A program made the position numbers and the translations under genes. Positions 36,240 to 44,926 of a DNA stretch of 52,387 nt are shown in pieces (the stretch's first letter is position 1; each line of letters opens with the position of its first letter). A model generated the notes under the pieces. It worked only from the letters and a program-made list of their open reading frames with translations, did no database searches and had not been told where the DNA came from. Source of the stretch: Bacteroidota bacterium (GTDB lineage: Bacteria > Bacteroidota > Bacteroidia > Chitinophagales > Saprospiraceae); contig CAUJEY010000006.1 in assembly GCA_963169325.1 (NCBI GenBank), positions 1 to 52,387 of the forward strand, read 5' to 3'.

Positions 36240-37568
36240 TTATTTCTTCATCAATTTCGCCCAACCGGCTTTTCCTTCCGTTTCAATTTTTAAAAAATAA
36301 ATACCGGAGTCCAAAGCACTGATATCCAATTTGTTGCCGGAAATATTTCCTAAAAATACGATCCTTCCCGCGAGATCGGTCATGGTGGCCGTCATGTTTT
36401 CCTGTCCGGTAAAGCCGTCGAAATTAAAATGCACGACATCGCCGGCGGGATTGGGCGACACCGAAAAGCCGGGCAATGCTGGCAGTATTTCTTTGCTCCC
36501 TACCAGCGGCGATCCGGTATATTTGAACAGGGCCGGTTGTGTTTCGGATGATGCGATTCGCCCGCCGCCGATCCAGCCGCTGGTGGGACTGGTGAATACC
36601 ACGGCGTTCAGGGATTGGCCGAGGTCTTCCAGCGTCCAGGATTCGCCAAAATTGGTGGTGACGGCCACTTTCCCCTGGCTGAAATTATAGTTGGATGCCA
36701 ACACGTAAAAACCCGGAGTACCCGGTACGGCGGCGATATTCCAGCCGGTGGTGTTGCCCGGTTGCTTGGCCAGGGCGGCCCAGGTAGCGCCGCCGTCGGT
36801 GCTGCGCGCGATGCGGTTGTTGTTGCTCAGGTTCCTGCTGGAGCACAATCCGTTCAGGTGATCCTGAAAGGCAACGGAGTTAATGGCAGTGGCAGTGCCG
36901 AGGGGTGTGCTGAAAAATTCGGCCTTTTGCCCGTAGTTGCTGATTCGGATGACCCGCCCGCCGGAGGTGCCGCTCCACACCGTATCGCCCACCGTGTTGC
37001 TCATATTGGCGCCGGAGTGAAGCAACTGAAATTCGCCGGAATTGTAGCCGTTCAAAGTAGAACTCATCCAGTTGGCGCCGTTATTGGCCGATATGCTGAG
37101 TCCTTGCCGGTTTTGCGCCAGCCAGTGTTGACCGTCGGCAAAGCGGTAGAGGGCAACTCCGCCGTTGTCATCTGCCAGTTTTTTTATCCAGTTGATACCG
37201 CCGTCGGTGGTTTTATACAGCGCCCGCCCGGCGCCGCTGCCGTAATCCTGCGTGGTGATCCAGGCCGTGAGCGAATCTTCGGCTACGATCTGAAAACTGA
37301 TCGTGCCTCCGGCTTCCGCTACTTCCGCCACCGACCAGCTGAGGCCGCCGTCGGACGTGCGCAGTACGAGGGGCCGGTGGGAGGAAGGTATCGGCGCCTG
37401 GTAATATTCTTCGGAGGCAATGGCCCACACAACATCCTCACCGACCGCAGAAATGCTAAAAATTACGACGTTGTCGGGCAGCATGCCAACGGCCATGGGG
37501 GTCCAGTTTTGGGCGTGGAGTGCGCAGGTTGCGCTAAAGAGAAACGCGAAGAGGAACAGTTTTTTCAT
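36240..37568 (-). CDS. T9SS-exported BNR/YCF48-like beta-propeller protein
   Basis: A 442-residue protein starting MKKLFLFAFLFSATCALHAQ, a clear signal peptide; 23 codons of upstream open frame were excluded. Repeated BNR-like blades (LRTSDGGLSWSVAE, YKTTDGGINWIKKL, ARSTDGGATWAALA, VTTNFGESWTLE) form a propeller of the photosystem-assembly/sialidase-like type. A Por sorting domain ends it (FSVSPNPAGDVVHF through GIYFLKIETEGKAG), so it is exported by type IX secretion and may be surface-attached. Catalytic sialidase residues were not identified; it is more probably a binding or structural protein. It lies 29 bp after the CBM-like gene, suggesting cotranscription. Confidence 0.88.
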   Translation of the reverse strand: MKKLFLFAFLFSATCALHAQNWTPMAVGMLPDNVVIFSISAVGEDVVWAIASEEYYQAPIPSSHRPLVLRTSDGGLSWSVAEVAEAGGTISFQIVAEDSLTAWITTQDYGSGAGRALYKTTDGGINWIKKLADDNGGVALYRFADGQHWLAQNRQGLSISANNGANWMSSTLNGYNSGEFQLLHSGANMSNTVGDTVWSGTSGGRVIRISNYGQKAEFFSTPLGTATAINSVAFQDHLNGLCSSRNLSNNNRIARSTDGGATWAALAKQPGNTTGWNIAAVPGTPGFYVLASNYNFSQGKVAVTTNFGESWTLEDLGQSLNAVVFTSPTSGWIGGGRIASSETQPALFKYTGSPLVGSKEILPALPGFSVSPNPAGDVVHFNFDGFTGQENMTATMTDLAGRIVFLGNISGNKLDISALDSGIYFLKIETEGKAGWAKLMKK

Positions 37569-37597
37569 GGCAAGAAAGAGTAGTGGAATTGTTTGAT

Positions 37598-38209
37598 TTA
37601 CTTTTTGAAGAGGAAAGTGTTTTGCACCCGCAGACATTGTTTGCCTTCATAAGGTTTTTCGGTATGTAGCGTGGCTGCGGCGCCGAGTACCCGCACGGGT
37701 ACGCCCTGGGCGGTTTGTTGCCAGGGTTCGAGGCTTTCTTGTTCGAAATTGCCGTTCGGGATGGGCACGGGTGTCCATTCACCTTTGGCAGTTTCTACGG
37801 ATAGCTGCATATCGTCGTAGTAATACGCACCACTTTGAAAGGCCAGGATACCGAATCCGATCCAGGGCGCTTTGGGGTCTACCACATATTCGAGGGTATG
37901 GGTTTGCCAGGTGCTGTCGCGCACGGGGCGGTCCATCATGTTGTCCATGTAGGTCCAGGCGCGCAGGCCGCCCTGAGGCGGTTCGTTTCGGATAAAGGCT
38001 GTGGCGAAGGATTCCGGTGTGGCCGGTTCGGCGCGGATGGCCACGCTAAGACGGTATTTTTTGCCGGCGTATAGGCTCATATCCATACGTTGCGACCAAA
38101 CGGAGAAAACGGCAGCTTGCTCCGGTGGCGGTGGGGCGACCGGGGTGGTTTGGGCTGTGAGGCCGGCAGCGAGGGCCAGCAGGGTGAGGACAAGAAGAGT
38201 ACGCAACAT
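37598..38209 (-). CDS. Secreted protein with carbohydrate-binding-like fold
   Basis: A 203-residue protein with a signal peptide (MLRTLLVLTLLALAAGLTAQ). The mature part has a jelly-roll pattern as in CBM4/9 or galactose-binding domains: MDMSLYAGKKYRLSVAIRAE, a middle strand WQTHTLEYVVDPKAPWIGFG, YYDDMQLSVE, and a second partial module starting PNGNFEQESLEPWQQTAQGV. In other Bacteroidota such modules precede peptidase or esterase domains, but here none follows. Function unknown; sugar or peptide binding is inferred. It is probably the first gene of the operon with the propeller protein. Confidence 0.75.
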   Translation of the reverse strand: MLRTLLVLTLLALAAGLTAQTTPVAPPPPEQAAVFSVWSQRMDMSLYAGKKYRLSVAIRAEPATPESFATAFIRNEPPQGGLRAWTYMDNMMDRPVRDSTWQTHTLEYVVDPKAPWIGFGILAFQSGAYYYDDMQLSVETAKGEWTPVPIPNGNFEQESLEPWQQTAQGVPVRVLGAAATLHTEKPYEGKQCLRVQNTFLFKK

Positions 38210-38233
38210 GCAGAGATAGTTTAAATTTTTTCT

Positions 38234-38377
38234 TTAGTTCGGTAAGCTGCGGAGAAGTGCCCTGGCGGTATCCCGAAAATTAGTGTCCTTATACAGCCCG
38301 GACGCCCCAACCTTTTGTTCATTCAAATCAAACGAAGTTCCCTGCCGAATCCATTTTTTTCGATAGACTTGCGGCAT
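38234..38377 (-). CDS. Possible 47-residue ORF
   Basis: ATG to TAA encodes MPQVYRKKWIRQGTSFDLNE and ends RDTARALLRSLPN. The frame stays open 43 bp further upstream. Its basic, soluble composition is protein-like and it sits 24 bp before the CBM-like gene, but no promoter or family was recognised. It may be the tail of a lost gene. The rest of the 344-bp gap 38210-38553 contains the hairpin and 9-bp array listed separately. Confidence 0.25.
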   Translation of the reverse strand: MPQVYRKKWIRQGTSFDLNEQKVGASGLYKDTNFRDTARALLRSLPN

Positions 38378-38472
38378 GTTATGTATCAACGAATTATGAT
38401 AAAAATCAAGTTTTTTAAACCGTTTAGCCTCTTATTCCACGTAGGCTTCCGACGCTGGCAGGTCTTCGACAC

Positions 38473-38501
38473 TGCCAGGTCGTTAGTATGCTGACCTGGC
38501 A
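38473..38501. repeat. TGCCAGGTC hairpin
   Basis: TGCCAGGTC pairs perfectly with GACCTGGCA around an 11-nt loop. A third related copy (GGCAGGTC) lies just upstream. It sits between the CHAT gene end and the CBM-like operon start. Confidence 0.55.
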
Positions 38502-38505
38502 CCCC

Positions 38506-38558
38506 ATTGACTACATTGACCACATTACCCACATTGACCACATTATCCACATTTCACC
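38506..38558. repeat. 9-bp tandem array after first CHAT gene
   Basis: Six units of ATTRMCCAC-type sequence (ATTGACCAC, ATTACCCAC, ATTATCCAC) run into the stop codon of the TPR-CHAT gene. A matching array follows the second CHAT gene. Confidence 0.85.
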
Positions 38559-41523
38559 TAATTTTCCCCATATTCCCGATCCCCACAAACCCCGCCCAAT
38601 AAAACGGATGCGCGGCCTGGCCTCTGTTCCGCTTGAGAAAATCCAGTTTAGCCTGCCGCAATGCGTCGTCTTTCAGCATGCCCTTGCGCAGGTTTTTATA
38701 AAAATCGATCATCAAATCTTTGGTTTTGGCATCGCTGACGCTCCACAGCGAAGTGACGATACTTTTGGCGCCGGCGTAGGCGAAGGCGCGGGCCAGGGAG
38801 ATAATGCCTTCGCCGCCCTGCAATTCGCCGATGCCGGTTTCGCAGGCGGAGAGGGTGACGAGGTCGGCGTTGAGCTGGAGGTTGTAGATGTCGCGGGCGT
38901 AGAGCAGTTCGTTTTCGGCACTGTCCGTCTCACCGGCAAACACTAAGAAACAGTAGTCGCCGGCGCGGTCGTTGGCCTGGCCGTGGGTGGCGAGGTGGAG
39001 GATGCGGGCCTGGCCGGCTTGCTCGGTAAAGGCTGCCCTGGAGGCCGCGGCGCCCACAACGGCTTGCCCTTTCAACATTTTGGCAACGCGGTACACCTCT
39101 TCGCCTGAGTAGGGTAAGGCTTTGAGGTCTTTGCGCATACCGTCATCGTACCGGAACAGGCTGTCTAATAGGGTGGTGTCGCCATCGTATGCGGGCGCGA
39201 AGCCAAGAAAACCGAGGGCGGGCTGCTGTTGGTGTTTGCGATAAAGCATTTCGCGCAGCATGGTAGCCGAGTAACAATAACTCACGCTGTGATCGTTCAG
39301 CAAGTAATGGTGCTGCGGCCAACGGGTAGGGTTGTCGGGTTTTTCCACCAACAGCGCCTCGAAAGGTACGTAGCCCAGCACGCCGTCGGGGATGAAAATG
39401 ACTTTAGCCGGCAGTTTTGCGGCGATGGGTGCCACAAGTTTTTTATAAATATTCGAGGCGGCGTCGGTGTAGAGGGCGGAAAGCGAGTCGTATTTCGCTT
39501 CCATGCCCTGGCCTGTCTGGAATGCGGTCATGCCTTCGCGAAGTTGCGAAACCCATTGCTCCAGCGGGAAGTCTTTTTTCACTTCCAGCACGGAATAGTC
39601 TTGTTTGCGGATGGTGAAAATATACACGGCGCTGTTGCCCACGAAGTATTCCACGAGCGCCATATCGGGGTAGAGCAGGTCGCGTTGTACGGCGGCCACG
39701 TCTTCCACGCGCAGGTCGTATTTGAGGCGGTAATAGTCTGGATAGTCGGTTTCGAAGGTTTTTTGGAGTTTGGCTATTGTTTCATTTAAAATATCAATAC
39801 GTGCCATAAGGCGCTGCGCTTCGGTGTCGGGAGGGGTTCCAGGTGTGATATCTTTTTGATACAATTGGTTTTCTGTCCAGTTCAAATCGAGCCGCAAATC
39901 TCGCTCCCGGGCGAGTAAACTATCGGGCAAGCCGCTAAATGTACGCGCATCGGCTTCCTTTATCGCTTCAAACAGGTTGAGCGCGCGCATCTTTTCCGAC
40001 AAAGCGAAGGCAGTAGCGGCCCAATCCATTTCTGCATCGGGCCGTTTCATTGGCAACACTTCCTCGATAGCTGATTCGTAAACCGGACGCAATATCTTGG
40101 AAAAGGACGAACGCGAAACACCTTCACTGAGGCTCAATCGTTGGTCTGATACCTTTCGGTCAAATGCAGTCCAATCACTCCACGCCGCTTTTATCTGTTG
40201 CGGGTTACCGGATTGCCGCGCACGCATTAAGCGAAAGAGGACATATTTTCCAGGCGCGGAAACCAGCTCAGTCAAATCGTTCTCTTGAGCGTCCGGGCCG
40301 GGTAAGGAACGGGCAAAGTACACCTCAGCCGAGTCGGCTTGGCCAGCCTGTTGGTAGAGGCTTCCCAAGGTAAGACTAACCACACGTTGTTTGTTGGTAT
40401 TTTTCAATTCTTCGGCCAGTTGCAACGCCTTCAGGCTGTGCGCTATGGCGGTATTGAGGTCTCCCTTTTGTTGTGCGGCGCCACCGAGGCTCAACCAGGT
40501 ATCTACAATAAAAACTATGTTGCTTGCCTTGCCAAGCGTCTCCTTGTGACGGATTTTTTCCCAATGCGCTAATGCGGCTTGAATGTAATATTGTTCTTTT
40601 GTTTCAACCCCCAATGCCGACCAGGCCGCACTCAGGTTATTGAAGTACAGCCCGACGTCGGGATGCTCCGCGTTTCCTGATTTTTGGAGTAAATCCAGTG
40701 TTTGTTCGTATAGCGAAATGGCGTTCGGATAATCGCCGAGCGTATAGTAGGAATTTGCTATTTCTGCCAGGGTACTGGCTTTTTGGTAGTATAATTCCGG
40801 CCAATCCTCGTCTGGAAGCAGCCCAAATGATTTTTGAAAAAACTGGATACCTTTTTTGATTTCACCCAGGGTTTTGTATGCAATGCCCGCATTGAGACAA
40901 TGCAATGACCAAGCCACCGAATCCTGCTGTTGCGGCTCCTCGCGGCCTTCATCAACTTCGATTGCGTGGAGGAAGTATTCTTGCGCTTCACGAAAATTGC
41001 CCCGGAACCATAAGGTCGTGCCGATATTATTGTAATTTTCTGAGACGCGGTAATGGTATTTTCCCAAGTGATTCAGGCGGATATCAAGCGCTCTGTGCAG
41101 GTAAAAAAGTCCTTTGTCAAATTCACCCAATTGCGGGTAACAAACGCCGAGGTAAGCGTTTGGATTGGCCACCCATCGCCCGGTTTCACCAAAAACTTTT
41201 GTCGCGTGTTGCAGGCAGGTGTGCAGGAGCGGGATAGCTTCGGCAAAATAGCCCGTCTCAAATTTGATAATGCCTTGTATACGCAGCGCCTCGCAAGGCT
41301 GGCTGAACTCCAGTCCGACCGTACTGCCGTAAATGTCCAGAATTTGGGCCATCATCGTCCAAGCCGTGTCATATTGGTTGACTTCGTAAAAATCGAGGGC
41401 ATCCGGCAACAACCGGTTGGCAAGAGTGGTATCGGAAATCGTAAACTGCCCTGTCATTTTCTCCACAAAAGCGGCCTGAAAAAAAATAAACAGGTAAATC
41501 CAAATAGAAAAACGTGTCTTCAT
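38554..41523 (-). CDS. TPR-CHAT caspase-like protease, copy 1
   Basis: A 989-residue protein starting MKTRFSIWIYLFIFFQAAFV, with an N-terminal hydrophobic signal or anchor. TPRs fill about 30-420 (ALDIRLNHLGKYHYRVSENY, YTLGDYPNAISLYEQTLDLL), a helical linker follows, and the C-terminal third is a CHAT domain. The caspase-type dyad is present: H847 in LHLATHGQAND and C894 in TLSACETGIGEL; SLWSVSD and HPFYWAGFVGIG follow as in the family. CHAT proteases cut specific partner proteins (as in TPR-CHAT/Craspase and separase relatives). The signal suggests a membrane or periplasmic location, unusual for defence CHATs. A perfect -7 box lies upstream. The substrate is unknown. Confidence 0.92.
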   Translation of the reverse strand: MKTRFSIWIYLFIFFQAAFVEKMTGQFTISDTTLANRLLPDALDFYEVNQYDTAWTMMAQILDIYGSTVGLEFSQPCEALRIQGIIKFETGYFAEAIPLLHTCLQHATKVFGETGRWVANPNAYLGVCYPQLGEFDKGLFYLHRALDIRLNHLGKYHYRVSENYNNIGTTLWFRGNFREAQEYFLHAIEVDEGREEPQQQDSVAWSLHCLNAGIAYKTLGEIKKGIQFFQKSFGLLPDEDWPELYYQKASTLAEIANSYYTLGDYPNAISLYEQTLDLLQKSGNAEHPDVGLYFNNLSAAWSALGVETKEQYYIQAALAHWEKIRHKETLGKASNIVFIVDTWLSLGGAAQQKGDLNTAIAHSLKALQLAEELKNTNKQRVVSLTLGSLYQQAGQADSAEVYFARSLPGPDAQENDLTELVSAPGKYVLFRLMRARQSGNPQQIKAAWSDWTAFDRKVSDQRLSLSEGVSRSSFSKILRPVYESAIEEVLPMKRPDAEMDWAATAFALSEKMRALNLFEAIKEADARTFSGLPDSLLARERDLRLDLNWTENQLYQKDITPGTPPDTEAQRLMARIDILNETIAKLQKTFETDYPDYYRLKYDLRVEDVAAVQRDLLYPDMALVEYFVGNSAVYIFTIRKQDYSVLEVKKDFPLEQWVSQLREGMTAFQTGQGMEAKYDSLSALYTDAASNIYKKLVAPIAAKLPAKVIFIPDGVLGYVPFEALLVEKPDNPTRWPQHHYLLNDHSVSYCYSATMLREMLYRKHQQQPALGFLGFAPAYDGDTTLLDSLFRYDDGMRKDLKALPYSGEEVYRVAKMLKGQAVVGAAASRAAFTEQAGQARILHLATHGQANDRAGDYCFLVFAGETDSAENELLYARDIYNLQLNADLVTLSACETGIGELQGGEGIISLARAFAYAGAKSIVTSLWSVSDAKTKDLMIDFYKNLRKGMLKDDALRQAKLDFLKRNRGQAAHPFYWAGFVGIGNMGKIR

Positions 41524-41571
41524 CAGGTCTAAAAGTTTAAAAGGTTGGAAAAAACAATCAGAAATGGACTC

Positions 41572-41579
41572 CAAACATA
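41572..41579 (-). promoter_or_regulatory. -7 box of CHAT gene, copy 1
   Basis: TATGTTTG on the minus strand is an exact TAnnTTTG match, 48 bp before the chosen ATG. It lies inside the longer open frame, supporting the shorter start. Confidence 0.55.
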
Positions 41580-41693
41580 GGAGATTTAGTCAGAATATAA
41601 GATATGGGACACTTTCAGGCGGGGTATTCACTGCCGGGGTTTATGCTCTGTATGCCAGTTCTCCGGTAGCGATTCCCGGTTTGCCAGGAATGG

Positions 41694-41748
41694 CCGGTTT
41701 TCGAGATGTCGCCTGCTCGTGCCTGGCAGACAACACCTCGAAAACCGG
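41694..41748. repeat. 12-bp perfect inverted repeat between CHAT genes
   Basis: CCGGTTTTCGAG (41694-41705) pairs with CTCGAAAACCGG (41737-41748). An inner TTGCCAGG/CCTGGCA pairing competes with it. The 341-bp gap 41524-41864 holds this, the promoter above and the 9-bp array; no gene is seen. Confidence 0.65.
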
Positions 41749-41798
41749 GTCGATCGTACAAACAGAGAATAGCCGGTTATCCGGACGAATTAATGGCC

Positions 41799-41870
41799 AT
41801 TGCCCACATTACCCACATTACCCACATTGCCCACATTACCCACATTACCCACATTACCCACATTTCACCT
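41799..41870. repeat. 9-bp tandem array after second CHAT gene
   Basis: Seven units of ATTACCCAC or ATTGCCCAC plus a degenerate eighth run into the stop codon. It is more regular than the array after copy 1. Confidence 0.9.
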
Positions 41871-44858
41871 AATTTTCCCCATATTCCCGATCCCCACAAA
41901 CCCCGCCCAATAAAACGGATGCGCGGCCTGGCCTCTGTTCCGCTTGAGAAAATCCAGTTTAGCCTGCCGCAATGCGTCGTCTTTCAGCATGCCTTTGCGC
42001 AGGTTTTTATAAAAATCGATCATCAAATCTTTGGTTTTGGCATCGCTGACGCTCCACAGCGAAGTGACGATACTTTTGGCGCCGGCGTAGGCGAAGGCGC
42101 GGGCCAGGGAGATGATACCTTCGCCGCCCTGCAATTCGCCGATGCCCGTTTCGCAGGCGGAGAGCGTGACGAGGTCGGCGTTGAGCTGGAGGTTGTAGAT
42201 GTCGCGGGCGTAGAGGAGGGGTTCGTTTTCGGCGCTGTCTTTTTGATCGGCGAACACGAGGAAGCAGTAGTCGCCGGCGCGGTCGTTGGCCTGGCCGTGG
42301 GTGGCCAGGTGGAGGATGCGGGCCTGGCCGGCTTGTTCCGTGAAGGCCGCCCTGGAAGCTGTGGCGCCCACGACGGCTTGCCCTTTCATCATTTTGGCAA
42401 CGCGGTATACTTCTTCGCCCGAGTAACGTAAAGGTTTGAGGTCTTTGCGCATACCGTCATCGTACCGGAACAAGCTGTCTAATAAGGTGGTGTCGCCATC
42501 GAATGCGGGCGCAAAGCCGAGGAAACCGAGGGCGGGCTGTTGTTGGTGTTTGCGATAAAGCATTTCGCGCAGCATAGTAGCCGAATAGCAGTAACTGACA
42601 CTGTGATCGTTCAGCAAGTAATGGTGCTGCGGCCAACGGGTAGGGTTGTCGGGTTTTTCCACCACCAGCGCCTCGAAGGGTACGTAGCCTAACACGCCAT
42701 CGGGTATAAAAATGACTTTAGCGGGTAGTTTTGCGGCAATGGGCGCCACAAGTTTTTCATAAATATTAGAGGCCGCTTCGACGTACTGGTTAGAAAGTGA
42801 GACATACTTCGCTTCCATGTCCTGGCCTGTCTGGAATGCGGTCATGCCTTCGCGAAGTTGCGAGACCCATTGTTCCAGCGGGAAATCTTTTTTCACTTCC
42901 AGCACGGAATAGTCTTGTTGGCGTATAGTGAAAATGTATACGGCGCTGTCGCCCACGAAGTATTCCACGAGGGCCATGTCGGGGTAGAGCAGGTCGCGTT
43001 GGAGGGCGTTGACGGATTCAGTACGCAGTTCGTATTTGAGTTGAAAATAGGCGGGGTACTCCGCTTCAATGCGCTGTAAAAGGCTGTCTTGCCGGGTTTT
43101 CAACAGGGCGAATTTTTCTTCTAAAACTAAAATTTTTGCAATACTCGTACTGTCCGGGTCGTTGTCGCCGGCTTCGTTGATCGTTTCTTCCAGGGTGTTG
43201 ATACGCGCATTCCATTCGTTTTCCTGTGCCAATAGTTCTTGCGGCACACCGGCGATATTTTTAGCTTTTACCTCTTGTGTGGCCTGATGCAATAATACCG
43301 CCCGGGCTTGTTCGGAAAAATAAAAGGCCCGGCGCATGATTTCCGGATCGTCATCAAATTTTCCCCCATGAACGTGCGCCCGGATAGCTTGTTCGAATAC
43401 CGGGCGGGTACGGTTATAACTGGCCAACCGGGAAGATTGGCGCTCAAACCCAAAGCCGGCATCGACCAGGAGCGAGTCGAAGGCATCAAAATCCTGAAGG
43501 CTTCCCAGCAGTTGTTTTTTATCCCCTTGTTTCAGGTAACATTCAAATTGTGCGATGGCCCTTTTGGCCTGTAATTGCCGCAGGAAATGGCTATTTTTCC
43601 CGACTTCACGTTGGTTCGGTTTCAAACGCGCCAGCATGGTATCGCATACCCGGAGTGCTTCCTCCGGCTTGCCGGATCGTACAAGTGCCGCTGCGCGGAG
43701 TGCCGACCCTTCTATGGTATAACTGTTGATTTGGCCGGCGAATACCTGCTCCAATTCCCGGAGCGATTGTTCGTTAGCGGCCAGGCATTTATTAAAATCG
43801 CCGGCCGTAAAATAGAGTTCAGCCAAGGTGCCCTTTCCAATTGCCAGCATACGTGGCGGCATCCAATCCACGACATACCGGATGGCCATAGATTTTTCCT
43901 GGTATCGGATCGCCGCTTCCAGGCGCCCGGTAACAGCCAGCAAACTCGAATAACATTCATAAGCGTCGGCCAGCCGAAGAGAGTCCTGATCTTCGAGGTT
44001 TTCGTGAATATTAATAGATTCAATAAAAGCCTTCTCTGCTTCGGGAAAATGAAAGGCATTTTGATAGGCATTGCCAAGTAAAGTCAGGCAACGTGCAATT
44101 CGGGGATGCAGTGCCGGCAGTGTGGCCCGCCGAAGGGCCAGGGAAAGGCGGTAGTACTCAATGGCGCGGTCGTAGTCGCCCAGGTCGTCGCTGATATTTC
44201 CGAGATTCAGGTAAGCGATGGCCAGGTTGACTTGTTCTTTCGGCCACATTTTGAAAATTCTTTCTGCTTCGTAAAAACAGGCTTTTGCAGGCGCATAATC
44301 CTGTATTTCATAATAAACAGTGCCCAATGCATTCACCGTGCCTGCCAATTCCGGATCATTTGGGAGCAGTTTTTTGCGCCGGATATCAAGCGCCTTGTTC
44401 AGGTATTGTATGGCGGTTTCATACCGCTCAAACTCCCGGCTCAGGACACCCAGATTGTGGTAACTCGTAGCCAAACGCACATCGCCCGGTGGGTAACAGT
44501 GTTCAAAAATACCCAGGGATTTCTCAAAGAAACCAATAGATTCTTTCAATTGGAACCGGCGGAAAGCGAGGCCTCCCCAGGCCTGCCAATACAAGGCATG
44601 CAATTCTGTATTTCCAAACGGATACGGGAGCAGGCTTTCTGAAATGCTGTCGAGCGTTTTTTCGGCCAGATCCTGGTCCTGGTCTTTCAGGATGATTGTT
44701 TTGGCCCGGTCGATCAATCCCCGGATAACGACACTGTCCGCAGGCGGGATACCTTGGGATGAGCGTGTATCTCCGGTCAGTATATACTGCCCCGCTACTC
44801 CCCCCACTAAACCCACTTGAAAAAAAATAAAAACCCAAACAGCGAAGCGCGTTCTCAT
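41865..44858 (-). CDS. TPR-CHAT caspase-like protease, copy 2
   Basis: A 997-residue protein with an N-terminal hydrophobic segment (MRTRFAVWVFIFFQVGLVGG). About ten TPRs (LGVLSREFERYETAIQYLNK, NLGNISDDLGDYDRAIEYYR) precede a coiled-coil-like linker (about 560-620) and a CHAT domain with H854 (LHLATHGQAND) and C902 (TLSACETGIGEL). The protease third is almost identical to copy 1 in both protein and DNA, whereas the TPR part is strongly diverged, so the two probably sense different partners but share cleavage chemistry. It is transcribed divergently from the sigma/anti-sigma pair across a 54-69-bp region, implying coordinated control. Confidence 0.93.
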   Translation of the reverse strand: MRTRFAVWVFIFFQVGLVGGVAGQYILTGDTRSSQGIPPADSVVIRGLIDRAKTIILKDQDQDLAEKTLDSISESLLPYPFGNTELHALYWQAWGGLAFRRFQLKESIGFFEKSLGIFEHCYPPGDVRLATSYHNLGVLSREFERYETAIQYLNKALDIRRKKLLPNDPELAGTVNALGTVYYEIQDYAPAKACFYEAERIFKMWPKEQVNLAIAYLNLGNISDDLGDYDRAIEYYRLSLALRRATLPALHPRIARCLTLLGNAYQNAFHFPEAEKAFIESINIHENLEDQDSLRLADAYECYSSLLAVTGRLEAAIRYQEKSMAIRYVVDWMPPRMLAIGKGTLAELYFTAGDFNKCLAANEQSLRELEQVFAGQINSYTIEGSALRAAALVRSGKPEEALRVCDTMLARLKPNQREVGKNSHFLRQLQAKRAIAQFECYLKQGDKKQLLGSLQDFDAFDSLLVDAGFGFERQSSRLASYNRTRPVFEQAIRAHVHGGKFDDDPEIMRRAFYFSEQARAVLLHQATQEVKAKNIAGVPQELLAQENEWNARINTLEETINEAGDNDPDSTSIAKILVLEEKFALLKTRQDSLLQRIEAEYPAYFQLKYELRTESVNALQRDLLYPDMALVEYFVGDSAVYIFTIRQQDYSVLEVKKDFPLEQWVSQLREGMTAFQTGQDMEAKYVSLSNQYVEAASNIYEKLVAPIAAKLPAKVIFIPDGVLGYVPFEALVVEKPDNPTRWPQHHYLLNDHSVSYCYSATMLREMLYRKHQQQPALGFLGFAPAFDGDTTLLDSLFRYDDGMRKDLKPLRYSGEEVYRVAKMMKGQAVVGATASRAAFTEQAGQARILHLATHGQANDRAGDYCFLVFADQKDSAENEPLLYARDIYNLQLNADLVTLSACETGIGELQGGEGIISLARAFAYAGAKSIVTSLWSVSDAKTKDLMIDFYKNLRKGMLKDDALRQAKLDFLKRNRGQAAHPFYWAGFVGIGNMGKIR

Positions 44859-44896
44859 AAGGTCGATTAGTTTATAAGGTTAGTAAAAATGCTATG

Positions 44897-44904
44897 TAAA
44901 GCTA
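44897..44904 (-). promoter_or_regulatory. Possible -7 box of CHAT gene, copy 2
   Basis: TAGCTTTA on the minus strand differs from TAnnTTTG at one base, 38 bp before the ATG. Confidence 0.35.
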
Positions 44905-44912
44905 GGTTACGT

Positions 44913-44920
44913 TACTTTTG
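44913..44920 (+). promoter_or_regulatory. -7 box of sigma-factor gene
   Basis: TACTTTTG matches TAnnTTTG exactly. It predicts a transcript start near 44926, very close to the GTG at 44927, so the mRNA could be leaderless. Confidence 0.5.
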
Positions 44921-44926
44921 CCATTG

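Noticed and set aside
41706-42431. Plus-strand frame containing HITHITH repeats
   Set aside because: It is the translation of the 9-bp array and the antisense of the CHAT gene; no independent gene signal.
38554-44858. Type III-E CRISPR TPR-CHAT (Craspase partner)
   Set aside because: No gRAMP/Cas7-11 gene or CRISPR array is present, and both proteins carry N-terminal export-type signals.
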